Source of the DNA: Ectobius pallidus
Taxonomy: Eukaryota > Arthropoda > Insecta > Blattodea > Ectobiidae
Assembly (NCBI GenBank): GCA_964059195.1
Contig: CAXKWD010000005.1
Span: forward strand, 144,299,686-144,363,685
Direction: 5' to 3'
DNA: 64,000 bases
Position numbers and translations under genes: made by a program. Positions 53,633 to 64,000 of the stretch are shown here, piece after piece. Position 1 is the stretch's first letter. The number at the start of each line of letters is the position of its first letter. Under the pieces are notes generated by a model. The model saw only the letters and a list, made by a program, of their open reading frames with translations. It was not told the origin of the DNA and ran no database searches.

Positions 53633-53867
53633 ATTAGCGAACCCGGCAATCTCCATTTTGATAAAAGATAGAGATGCTAACTTCTAATGAAAGTTTAATG
53701 CATTTCCTGTTGCATATTTAGTGTATGTGTTGCAAATCTGAGTTCCACCCTGTGTGAATTTCGACTTGCAACTTAAACACTAAATATTTAGCAGGAAATG
53801 CATTAAACTTTCGTTAGAAGTTAGCTTCTCTATCTTTTTCAGAATGGAGATTCCCGGGTTTGCTAAT
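53633..53867. mobile_element. Fold-back MITE, ~105-bp arms
   Basis: ATTAGCGAACCCGGCAATCT CCATTTTGA at the left is the inverted copy, with a few mismatches, of the right end (TCAGAATGGAGATTCCCGGG TTTGCTAAT). The arms continue through AACTTCTAATGAAAGTTTAA TGCATTTCCTG. The loop is about 25 bp. Non-coding. Confidence 0.85.
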
Positions 53868-53919
53868 AGACCCCCTCAAATCCAAAATATACATGGTTTT
53901 CCGGATTCCGGTTAGCTTC

Positions 53920-54040
53920 TTTATGTCTTGACTCTGTTCCCTGTCCTTATCTTCCCTCTTTCCCTATCTGTGTTTCTTTCTCTTTCCCTGCCCACATCCT
54001 ATGTTTATTTCCTTCCCTGTCCTCCTGCCTCTTTCCCTAA
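53920..54040. repeat. Pyrimidine-rich tract
   Basis: CT-rich low-complexity sequence built from TCCCTxTCC-like pieces; a similar tract is at 55310-55690. Confidence 0.7.
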
Positions 54041-54960
54041 TACAAGGTGGGGCAGAATGGACTCCCTAGTTTCGAAAATTCATTGGAGGCGCTCCAGAGC
54101 AGATAGAGGGGTGGGACAGATGCCATTAGGTTGGAGTGACAATGCAGTTTTCAGTAGTCACCATGCGGTGGACAGGTGAGCAATGGGGCTTTGTTGTGGA
54201 GACCTTTTTTAAAAACAAATTTTTCGCTCACTTTTGCCAGAATATCTTGCAGAATTCCGGTGATTACATCCTCAATTGCCTCTTTCAGAGCTTCCAGGGT
54301 TTGAGGTCGAACTTTATAAACTGCAGCTTTCAGGTAGCCCCATAGGAAAAAATCACAGGGGCTCAAATCCGGGGTGCAAGGGGGCCTTGGAACATCCCCT
54401 CATAAGGGAGATCAGGCGGCCGGGAAACATTTATTGCAAAACTTCGAGCGAATGACGGGCAATATGGGCCGTGGCTCGATCCTGTTGAAACCAAAAGTCT
54501 TCTAAGTCATATTCCCTGCCAAACTATTCCACTTTGGGGCGTAAAACGTTCTCTAACATGTCACAGTAGCGCGCTAAATTCACAGTCACAGTTGAGCCAT
54601 CTTCTTCAAAAAAATAAGGTCCAATTATGCCTATCGAGGACGTAGCACATCAAACTGTCACTTTAAGGCTGAGAAGTGGTCTTTAGTGCAATTCACGAGG
54701 GTTTTCAGTTGCCCAGTAACGAGAATTTTGCTTATTTATTGTACCGCTAAGGTGAAAATGCGCCACTACACTTTCCTCGTTTTTAAAAAAAGGTCTCCAC
54801 AACAAAGCCCCGTTGCTCACCTGTCCACTGCATGGTGACTACTGAAAACTGCATTGTCAGTCCAACCTAATGGCACCTGTCCCACCCCTCTATCTGCTCT
54901 GGAGCGCCTCCAGTGAATTTTCGAAACTAGGGAGTCCATTCTGCCCCATTACCTTTATTA
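54041..54960 (-). mobile_element. mariner-superfamily element, ~180-bp TIRs, decayed DDE transposase
   Basis: The left TIR (about 54041-54220, TACAAGGTGGGGCAGAATGG ...) and right TIR (about 54781-54960) are inverted copies with few mismatches. Between them the minus strand encodes, in broken frames, FQQDRATAHIARHS (about 54500-54440; second catalytic Asp with its His) and SPCDFFLWGYLKAAVYKVRP (from 54363; third catalytic residue region), then ALKEAIEDVI. This is the DDE part of an IS630/Tc1/mariner transposase as in insect proteins with an N-terminal DUF4817 helix-turn-helix. Multiple stops and frame changes make it a pseudogene. The TIR itself includes the 3' end of the coding region. Confidence 0.82.
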
Positions 54961-55309
54961 AGACTATTTGTCGGAACACAAATTGCATTGTTAACCCTTG
55001 AATCAGGTGCTGCCTCTATTCAGTCTAATGTGTTTTCAGTTTTAACCTTTACAAGGCTGAGTTTTTACATTCGTAACAGTAATCAAGTAAACTCATTCAG
55101 TGTGCCCAAGCTTTCATCAATGAGAGCATTTCAGTGGAATAGCTGGTTTCCATAAAGAATACCGGCAATCGTAACACGAGGTACTCTGTTAAGTTTATAT
55201 GTCTGCTTTTATGCAGTTTTGAAGGGACGGATTTATACGATTTATAAGAGCGAGAGGGTTAAGAACCTTATATTCTAGAGAAGTTAATTAATGACAAATC
55301 ATCCATTCC
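54961..55309. other. Unannotated stretch
   Basis: About 55203-55262 is a diverged copy of the small repeat near 10396 and 27668 (TGCTTTTATGCAGTTTTGAA). Otherwise nothing. Confidence 0.4.
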
Positions 55310-55690
55310 TTTCTGTTTTTTTGTCTCTTTATCTTTCCCTATCCTTGTCCTTCTATCTCCGTCCTTGTTGTGCCTCTTACTTTGCCAGTGTTTCATAGTT
55401 CTATATTTCTCCCTTTTATTTTTTTTTCTGTCCCTGTCCCTCTTTTTCTGTCCTGCATACTTTTCTGTCCCTGACCCTCCGTTTCTGTCCTGCATCCATT
55501 TCTGTCTCTGCCCCCTGCCACTCTCCTCCGGCCTCTTTCTTTGTCATTGCCCCTACTACTCTGTCGCTCACCTTGTCCTGCCTATTTTTCTGTCGCTGAT
55601 TTGTGTCTGTGTCTGCACTGTAACTGTATGTGTGTATCGAACTCTATCCCTTGGGACCACCAGATGTCCTGCTATTCGCAGTATACTCTC
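55310..55690. repeat. Pyrimidine-rich minisatellite-like tract
   Basis: Irregular repeats of TTTCTGTCCTGCATxC and TTCTGTCCCTGxCCCTC keep frames open on both strands; the 130-codon plus-strand frame (55365-55757) is attributed to this composition. Confidence 0.75.
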
Positions 55691-55857
55691 TTATAGACAC
55701 CTTATCATGCTCCCCTGCTTTTTTAAAAAAGGTCCTGATAAATGGAAATTTATGTGAAATTTACTATTTTACCATTCTTGTAAATATATTTTTGAGTGTA
55801 GTATAACCTTTAGGATTGAAAGGAATTAAAACTAACGCTCATAATGGTAACTATATA

Positions 55858-56337
55858 CGAGGGTGGATCGAAAAGTAATGCACAATAAGTTTTTTTACAA
55901 AAAAATTAATAGGTACAATTACATACAAATGCACACATCAAGGGACATATTTTGTCTATTTTTCTATAGTTTCTCAACACATTTCTGCCATCGTGATACC
56001 AGTTTCAAAATACCTTTTCATAGAAATCCTTTCGGTTGGATATAGCCATCTGCGGACTCTTTCACTTCTGCATCTTACGCAAAGCGTTTACCGGCCAGGA
56101 ATTTCTTCATGGGACCAAACAAATGAAAGTGTGGTGTCAAAACTTCTTCACGACAATGCTCGCACCCATGTTGTTGCAGCTGTTTGTGAGAAACTCAACA
56201 AATTTGGTTGGGAAGTGCTCCAGAACCGTCGGACTTTCATTTGTTTGGTCCCATGAAGAAATTCCTGGCCGATAAATGCTTTGCGTCAGACATAGAAGTG
56301 AAAACAGCAGTCTGCAGAGGCCCATACTCCACCCTCG
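55858..56337 (+). mobile_element. Short mariner derivative with internal palindrome
   Basis: The ends TACGAGGGTGGA and TCCACCCTCGTA (TA included) are inverted repeats. Near the left end the sequence reads as reverse-strand or scrambled mariner. At 56140-56225 the plus strand encodes KLLHDNARTHVVAAVCEKLN, then FGWEVLQ, the segment around the second catalytic Asp of mariner transposase (usual: LLHDNARPHVA). On both sides of this lies an inverted pair, 56068-56131 and 56233-56302 (GGAATTTCTTCATGGGACCA and its complement). HTH and the last catalytic Asp are missing. Confidence 0.78.
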
Positions 56338-57084
56338 TATAATTAATCCTGAAGAGATCAGTAATCATATCATGTGTGTAACAATGTCTTAATGTAACAA
56401 GCAATGGACATTAATAATACTAGGTACAACTAGGATAAAAATAAGAATTAACAACAAAATAGTACTATTTGCAATGTATTTTAAAATAAATGCAAATTAT
56501 TTCATTTATTAGTTGCAGGCAAGAAAGAGAGTATATTAGCGTTAAAATGGTTGCTTTAAAATATTCTTCAAGATCTATTAACAACAGTTAGACGAAAAAA
56601 GGTCTAATGTGTCACGACCACTTTAACGCTTCGATACTGCTTTTTGTGTCAGAAATTGTGGTAATCCTATTGTTCCTATCCCTGCTCCTATCCATTGTCT
56701 TTTGTATTTTTTCATGTATTCCTTGTTTCTTGTCTATTGCTGTAGCTCTTTCTCGCGCTCTGCTTTTTTCTACTAGTTCGTGATTTACACTGGATACGCA
56801 AGAAGTGCGCTGTGGGATCCTAAAGTCTCTAAATTTTACACCTTAGGCTACTCTGTAAATGACGTTTTACGAAGAATCTTTGTATGCTCGAATTCTGGAT
56901 TTTATCATACTTCTTAGTTGCCAGATTTTTTAAAATTTTTATTTTAGCAATATTTATACTCCTTTTAGCTACGAGGTCATATCAGGAGTAGGATATGCTA
57001 TGGAGCTATTAATTGTCATTTATTACTATTATAGGTGAATTTTATAGAGTAAATTTCAACTGGTATTAATTTAAAAGAATATGA
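56338..57084. other. Unannotated stretch
   Basis: Nothing recognised. Confidence 0.35.
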
Positions 57085-57260
57085 TACAGGATGAAATGGT
57101 GAGGATGATTCATGGTGTGTAAATATCCAATTCGTCATTTGCCTTTAAACTGCGGAAACCATGAAAAAACCCCATGTCAAATTGGCCAGCAACGGGATTT
57201 GAATCTGGGACCTCCCGAATGCGAGTCCAAGACGTTACCATCTTGGCCAGCTCGCTCGGT
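57085..57260 (-). mobile_element. tRNA-derived SINE, family S2
   Basis: Minus strand: GAGCTGGCCAAGATGGTAAC (A box), GTCCCAGATTCAAATCCCGT (B box), AATTTGACATGGGGTTTTTT CATGGTTTC, then a tail ending near 57085. It matches 5848-6022 in the other orientation and is better preserved. Confidence 0.85.
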
Positions 57261-58139
57261 TTTCAAGATTTGTTTGTATGTTTATTTATTTAATTTATTT
57301 GTCTTGATAGCATGACAGGTGCATTACCAAACTCAACGTTCTCTCATAATTAGTTACAGTATGTACTAAAATTGTTAATACTAATACTAAAATACAAACA
57401 ACGCACATTTTAAAAGTACATAAAAAATGGGACAGATCTGATCTTTCCATAAAAATATAGTAGGCCTATAATTAGTATGGTAGTTAATGAAGAACATGTA
57501 AAAAGGAAAGATCTTAATAAGAGAAACTAGGAGGGTATATCCATTACCATTTATAGAATTCACTGAATATATAAATAAAGAAATTGACAAATATAAATAA
57601 TAATTATTATGGGCCTGTAGTTAGATAATATAATTTATCAACTTTTCCGTAGCCTAGCACTATGAGATACCAATAAATGATTGCAGTTTCAGTTAAATAC
57701 GATACTTTTGTACTAAATTTGCAGATATGATAACATTAAATGTATCTGATAAACTAGGACCTGATCCATTTTAACTCTGAACTAATCATATGTCCACATG
57801 TTTCAGTAGTTCTTTGATTTTTTCTAAGCCATGGGATTGGAAAGAGATACCAATATGGATTACCATATTTGAGGTGCATTCTGGAAGGTTTGTTCACCTC
57901 GTGATAGACAAACAGTACTATAGATGAATAAGCACCGCGCTCATTGAGTGGGATGAATATAAACGGTTCTCAACAGTTTCCTGGTTTCTCAGAAAATAGT
58001 TAGTTATCACTATACCCTTCTATATTAAAATATCACGAGAACTCTTTTCCTACTACTTCTTTATGTCTGCGTTCCTCAATAACAGTTCGACTGTTCAGGC
58101 GGCGTGAATATTTTAACGCATTGTTGATGGAATATCTCT
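57261..58139. other. Unannotated stretch
   Basis: Nothing recognised beyond AT-rich sequence. Confidence 0.35.
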
Positions 58140-58850
58140 ACCTGGGCCCTATTTCATAAAAGTTACAATTTTACAGGTGACAGGTGACAGGAAAATGTCC
58201 GACAGGTTTACATTTTAACAATTGGGTGTTTCATAAATGCTGACAGCTTTACAATGTCATGACAATTTTCTATAATTGTATGACAAGTTGTCGTCTCATA
58301 AAACTTGGACGTTGACAGGTAAAAATCTGACAAATTTGTTAAATCTTAGGATAGGGTGTCCATTCGTCCCGTTTTTCTCGGGACAGTCCCTTTTTTGACA
58401 AAATGTTCCGCTATCCCAAAAGTTTTATTGGGAGCACTCAAATGTCCCGCTTTTTTGCGATTGTGATTGGCCAGTGTGTTTCACGCTACATTAATAAAAG
58501 TTTCAACAGTGAATGTCTTGCTCATTGTCAAAACATACTTTAGTGGAGTAATATGTGCTGGCTTTTATGATAAATTATAAGAAAAAACGCACTTCTTGAT
58601 ATAAATAAAAGTGAAATGTACAGTGACAATGAGGCATGTATTTCTGTGGAATAATCTACACCAGTCTGCAGAATAAATTTAAGAAGTCATTTGGGATAAT
58701 TTGTGTCCATGAGACAAAGGTAAATTGTAACTATTTCTTAAATTTTGTAAATTAAATTTTTGTCCCCTTTTTTCCTTTAGTGTCCCAGGGGTTTTAAAAA
58801 AATAAGATGTCCCGTTTTTATAAAAAACATTATATAGCATATCTACCGTT
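58140..58850. repeat. Two adjoining probable MITE-like repeats, ends unresolved
   Basis: 58143-58340 has repeated TTTCATAAAxxxTxxAC and (AGGTGAC)n motifs with GTTTCATAAATGCTGACAG and GTCTCATAAAACTTGGACG. 58352-58830 starts GGGTGTCCATTCGTCCCGTT and contains several TGTCCC(G/C)TTTTT and their complements up to GATGTCCCGTTTTTATAAAA. Both styles are common in non-autonomous elements, but I could not pair the ends. Confidence 0.4.
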
Positions 58851-59966
58851 TATAAAATCTGATTTTTTGTTGACATATTTATACATTTATAAAAAATGTA
58901 GAATTGTGATTATAGAAGTTACAGCACTGTTCCATATAGGCCTAGTCATTGGGTTACGTAAATGTGTATAAATAATAATACTTGGCAAATTGTTTTTGAG
59001 AATATTAAAGCTATGTGATTTAAACTTTCTTGTTGTTAATGAAATTAATATAGTGAGAATGATGGAACAGGAATGAGCCCTCGCCTGGTTTTAGTTACGG
59101 ATTAACCTAACGTTTAACGTTGAGGTCGATTATCGCACGCGTATTATATGCGAGCAATCTACAGTGTAATGAGTAAACTCTAAGTTAGACACACAATTCT
59201 CGCGTTTCTGAAATGTGTTCCTTTTAGTCTGACAGTTGAAATTTAATTTGCCTGTCATGTGAGAAGAATTTGTAATGTAATATTCATGAAACGTAAATTG
59301 TAATATCGTATTGACAAATTGTAACATTTGAGTTAATTGTCGTAGTTTTCACACCTAATCAAAGGATTAAAGGGGCTTTAATTAAATATGCAATGTAAAT
59401 TCAAATGCGAATTGAGGAGCGCGCAACTCTTGATAAAATTTTGTTGTATTAATGTTATAGGATCTATGGGAAAACTGTATCGAATGAGCTAAATGAAATA
59501 ATTTACTTATAAAAACTATAGAGAATTTTCTGTGGATGTATAGGCTTCCTGCTATAAGAACATGCTTTATTATTCCATACTGTTCCAACCTTTAATATCT
59601 TGATGTCCACGCGTAGAGTAGATTGGACCAGTCTCAAGATGTTTAGATTCTTGGGAAGGTTCATGTGTTGCTTGAGTCATATCTGAAGTCACCGTTAACT
59701 GCGGTACTTTCTTTTTGTACCTCTGTATGGAGTTGTAGGCTACTCACAAATGAATTACTTGCTTGTGCTTAGTCTTTAGGTACGATGTGTAGAGCTCTTT
59801 TATTACTTTTAGAGCCGCAGTAATATTGTAATAACATTCTTCATTCATTGTAAAATATCCATAAACCCCTTTTTTTCTCTTATGTGGTTCTTTTGCCTTT
59901 TTCTTTGATCGGTGCCCCTTCCTACCCAATGCTAATCGCTCACCACATCGAAGTACTGTATCACTA
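58851..59966. other. Unannotated stretch
   Basis: No gene recognised. A minus-strand frame (59744-60034) overlaps the left end of the next element and is not supported. Confidence 0.35.
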
Positions 59967-59968
59967 TA

Positions 59969-60337
59969 CAGGGTGTCCACGCTAGAGGGATCGAGAGTTG
60001 TAAAGAACCTGTTTCTCGGAGTGTTCTGTCCCATTGGAGAATCGCTTTATGACCAGGTGGATCCACATTCCACGTACGACGAACACGGCATTGCACCCGA
60101 GTAACAGATTTCTCTTCTGCTAGCCATAACACGCACTGAATTTTCTGTTGCGGTGTCCACATTTCGAGACAAAAGCTCTTGACGCGCATGCGCATGCGCG
60201 TGGAGCTGTCTGAAAACAGTGTTGCACAATCTCGGAGAGTTTCCCTTTCCTGTCATATGCAGAATGCAGCAATATCCATCTTTCTCGTTTTAACTGGCGA
60301 GCATTTATTTCTCGATCCCTCTAGCGTGGACACACTG
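59969..60337 (-). mobile_element. Non-autonomous mariner-superfamily element keeping the DUF4817-type HTH
   Basis: The left end CAGGGTGTCCACGCTAGAGG and inverted right end CAGTGTGTCCACGCTAGAGG continue GATCGAGA on both sides. TA flanks both (59967-59968 and 60338-60339). On the minus strand (about 60165-59985) an open stretch reads MWTPQQKIQCVLWLAE, then KSVTRVQCRVRRTWNVDPP and WDRTLRETGSL. This is the helix-turn-helix DNA-binding domain (DUF4817) found at the N-terminus of insect mariner-superfamily transposases. It then runs straight into the TIR, so the DDE domain is wholly deleted. 369 bp in total. Confidence 0.85.
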
Positions 60338-60339
60338 TA

Positions 60340-63300
60340 TTATAATAGGCGATGTTAACCTTTTTACTGATGTGGCCGTGACAAGAAAAATTGCCTAAAT
60401 GTTCTCACATAGAGTAGACAATTATAAAATATAAGTACGGTATATAGTAATGCTTTATGTTGAAAAATGCAGATCAATATCTTCGTGTTATAAACATCAC
60501 TCATAAAACACAGTTATTTTATTGAAATTCTCCTAAGAGATTTAAAAGTTGTCTTCCACCGTTACAATGACGACTATAGCAGTTAAAAGGTTAAAATCTC
60601 CAATGAAGTAAAAAAACCTAGCTCCTTCCTTAGTATGGTCACAGAATAACTTATTCTGTGGTATGGTCATGAATCCTAGCGTATAATAGTATTGAAAGCA
60701 TTCTTGCAGCTTGCAATAAAGTCCCGTTAACTGGAAAGGTCAGAGATAAAGTGAACAGAGTTCATTTTTCTGTCGGCCTTTATTCCAAAAGTCGCCAGAA
60801 TTAATGGGAGTACTCCATGTAACAAGTTAGATGGTTGAAGTTTTCATTTGCAATTAAAACAATACTAATAACGAAAATGGCATTAATATATACATTTAAA
60901 TAATTCTAAACGTAGTATTATTACTGATTTCATTTGCGGTGTTTTTTTCTTTGCTGATAGTTCACTTTAACTCTGAATCCTACTGGAAGGACACATGACA
61001 TAAGTGAGGCCAACTTATTCCACTTTTCTCCAGTTTTAATTTTCCAGTTTTTCTCATTGAGACACCAGATAGAAAATGACTTTAAGGATAAGGAATGTGG
61101 TTAGTTTTTGCTCAAGAATTGAAGGATTGTGCTGGTTTAGAAATCACAAGCATGTTTACTTTGAAATGACATGTATTGTACCAAAATTCATTGTATACTG
61201 TACAAATTCGTACAAAAAACTTAGTATATCACAGCCATTTTAATAATCTACAACTAGATATAAAACAGCGGCGTCTCGTGGCTTCAAGAGAAAGCAGGAT
61301 ATACTACCGTTTAGTGAATGATTTTATATTATTGTAATTTTCGTCAAACCAAATTCATTTCTGTGATTGTATACTGCTCTTGAACTCACTTGACCCCACT
61401 GATATAAAGTTATTTATAAGAAAGTAAAGAAAAAGTCGCTCATAGGTATATAATATATAAACAAATCACGAGCGTTATCATGACAACAACCAACAACAAT
61501 AATGATATAATATTATCCTTATAAACTATCTCATGTATATAAAATAGCACCATCTCTAATAAATCACACTATTGTCCCATATTGCATGTTCAATTTTAAT
61601 TCTCCACATGACCATATTTTCCATATAAATTATTTTGTATTTTATGATATTAAAATAATGTCTTGCTTTGAAAATGGAACATGCAAATGTGTTTTATTGT
61701 AGGACTCAAGGCTAGCCATTACTGGAAACACATCGTGCTGTTTTTGTTTTGCTATAAGTTTCTAAGCATTATTGATATCTATTTGAAAAAAATCTTAAAC
61801 ACTCATTTGGTTTAAATTTTGAGATCCTTGGAAAGCTTGGAAAACACGCTTTATCTTAGTCATCAATGGAGTATGTTAATTCGCATTATGTAATTGAGAT
61901 ATCAGCTTTTGGCATGATTTCAAGATTGTGTTGCAATTTGTTGACACCAGGCAGAAAGAAAATGTCTAGAGACAATCTGGATGGCTGAATTAAATCCCAT
62001 TCATTTAAATGTACTGTCGTTCAATGATTATTCTCACCGGCATGTATTTTTTAAATGACGTAGTTAAATCTGAGTCGAGATATTTAAACGTTATTTTTGT
62101 TTTGAGAGTTGGCTAAGAGCCCATGGACTGGTCATTTGGGAGAATATGCTTCAAGAGGGGAGTTTTCTTTCAATTACAGCAGGATGTGTTACCCAGTTCT
62201 CACCATAATCTTTTGATAAAAATGCTTCTTTCATTCATTAAGTAGTAGACTAGAAGGAAGGGAGATTCTTTACATGAATACATTTAAACACTAACTCACT
62301 CTCTTCGACAATACAATATCAAATAATTATTTTGTGCATATATTAGCTCAAATGAAGTCTTCCAGTTGTTTGAAATAGTAGGAATATTTCATACTGGAAA
62401 ATATGATACATTACTTATGATAAATGCACACAATTAATGACTGTGTGCATTATCTACAGGCAAATACTTTCTTGTAGACTTCCGTAGTTGTTAAGTAAGA
62501 ACCCTTACTTTACAGAGTCCTATTTGTACATGGCAATCATATTGCCAAGATGATAATTTTTACGATTAGGATTAAAGACTTGTTACAAGTACTGAGAAGT
62601 GTAAAGTTTGGAATGTTTCGAATACTATCATATTTTGTCTAGTAGAGTTATTATCACCGGATCTCTCTTCATATACTCTATACCAATGATACAAATTAAT
62701 GGATTTTGCAGGTTAAAAAAATTAAATCACTCTGTTAAAGAGCTGGTAGTAATAGCTAATTAAATAAGAAAGTTTGAAAAAATCAATCCGGAAATCATAA
62801 CAAATTTACTAACAGATCATGAATAAATTCTTCATGTCTTTCGTTACTGTTAAAAAACCCTTATAACCAACTTCAACGTAAATAAATCAATCATTTGTAT
62901 AAGAATGTTAAAAAAATAATTAAAAACATTCCACAGCTCAGTGAGCATTCCAGAAGCCATATACTCCGTGAAACTCATCAGTGCTAAAAACGCTAGCATT
63001 CGTAAATGGAAGCCGGACTTGAGCGAAATGCAGCGAGAAAGTCTATGACGTAGACTGTTCATTACCACCTACTGACTTGTTCTGGAATACTGCTGCATCC
63101 GTTGAATTCCTTGACCAGACATTGGCAACTGTTTTGTAAACCTTCAATAGCCAGTCATAATCCAATTCTATCATTTCAATAAATTACTCGATAGCCTATG
63201 GCTCTTACAAGAATTTTATTTATTACAAATTGGCTTTCTTGAATCTTTGATATCAATCCCGTTGAGCACTCAGAGAAATAATTACTAATATATATTATGC

Positions 63301-64000
63301 ATTGGCTGATGAAGTATCATACAATTTGAGCAGTATCCACTGTGGTCTTCGGATGTTTTCTACAAAACTGAAGTACAATCCTTGGAATTCGTAATAATTT
63401 TTTGCATTCCAAGCAATTACTATGTTTTAGAAGCTTTGTAATTACCAGGAATCGACTTTAATATGCAAGCATGAGGCAAGTTCATTCGATTCTATTAACA
63501 AAGGAAACTTTCAGGATTGTACTTTGTTTGTCTTAATTTAATGCATTTTATGTTCCATTGTATGACTGCAAATGAAAAACCAAGCAAAAACTGTTTTAAA
63601 ATTACAATAAAAGAAATTAAAGCTTTCACAACATTAAAAAATAAAATTGAATTTCTGGTCTCTCCCAGCCTCGAGTAGACATTCAAGACACATTGATATG
63701 TATATGGTACATTTTCTCACAAATAGACTACACAGTAATCTAAATAGGCCGGCCTTTTCTTATTGAAAGTATTGTGAAAAAATCATCTCTTGTCATTGTA
63801 AGAGGCTGGGAAGACGGTTTATAACGTACCATCTGGACCCATTAAAAAGTTGTGTCCAATTCTGTCAACTAGGAAGAGCAACAAGGTGGCTACGGCTCAT
63901 CCGTCCATCGACTTGTCTTATTAGTTGAAAATGTTCTTTGATTGAAGCCAGTCAAGCTGACATCTTTGTATTCCCAGCGTTGGGAGAAAGTGCCAAGATT
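60340..64000. other. Unannotated 3.7-kb stretch
   Basis: AT-rich. No TIR pairs, SINE heads, LINE tails or convincing coding frames were recognised on either strand. Frames at 62850-63068 and 63495-63686 are short and show no motif. It could hold introns of a gene whose exons are elsewhere. Confidence 0.35.

Noticed and set aside
55365..55757. 130-codon Cys/Leu/Phe-rich frame resembling membrane segments
   Set aside because: It comes from a pyrimidine-rich tandem tract with periodic composition; no start context or homology.

Overview
The window looks like intergenic or intronic DNA from a large, AT-rich, repeat-dense animal genome. An insect is most likely. This rests on BEL/Pao, mariner with a DUF4817-type helix-turn-helix, PIF/Harbinger with a MADF remnant, several tRNA-derived SINE families, and endonuclease-RT LINE tails of the kind common in insects. 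A cockroach or termite relative is a guess I cannot test here. I found no convincing host protein-coding gene, no rRNA, no functional tRNA and no CRISPR array. Nearly everything recognisable is a mobile element or its debris.

Layout. 0-5 kb: three copies (one partial, one inverted) of a repeat with 13-bp TIRs (family A) that carries a tRNA-like promoter segment. 4.5-8.6 kb: SINEs, one with a perfect 15-bp target-site duplication (TSD). 8.7-17 kb: mostly unrecognised, with a third forward family-A copy and a dispersed repeat (D). 17-20 kb: a PIF/Harbinger MITE and a decayed tandem coding repeat rich in Lys/Arg. 20-26 kb: more SINEs. 26.5-27.2 kb: a 656-bp fold-back element. 28.4-33.3 kb: LINE pseudogenes, a palindromic mariner derivative, and a fold-back. 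34.7-37.5 kb: a near-perfect 1.13-kb tandem duplication of repeat D carrying a GC-rich TIR element and a hAT-like element. 39-41.7 kb: a hAT element, a second Harbinger/MADF element, and a filled site whose empty counterpart is at 20.5 kb.

41.9-47.4 kb holds the main feature: a complete 5.5-kb LTR retrotransposon of the BEL/Pao type. It has 1,049-bp LTRs with one mismatch seen, a 5-bp TSD, and a single open 917-codon frame. That frame joins Gag and aspartic protease directly to the very C-terminal part of Pol; reverse transcriptase, most of RNase H and the integrase core are absent without breaking the frame. It appears to be a young non-autonomous derivative that still codes for Gag and protease.

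47.9-49.1 kb is a three-level nest (pogo/Tigger-like element, LINE tail, SINE). 49.2-60.3 kb contains further LINE tails, tandem-spaced SINEs, and three short mariner-superfamily derivatives: one with ~180-bp TIRs and DDE remnants, one palindromic, and one that keeps the helix-turn-helix but lost the DDE domain. From 60.3 kb to the end I recognise nothing.

A recurring theme is fold-back or head-to-head structure: at least six elements (26.5, 31.3, 32.8, 53.6, 54.0 and 55.9 kb) have long inverted arms. All alignments were made by eye, so identities and edges are approximate unless exact TSDs are stated.
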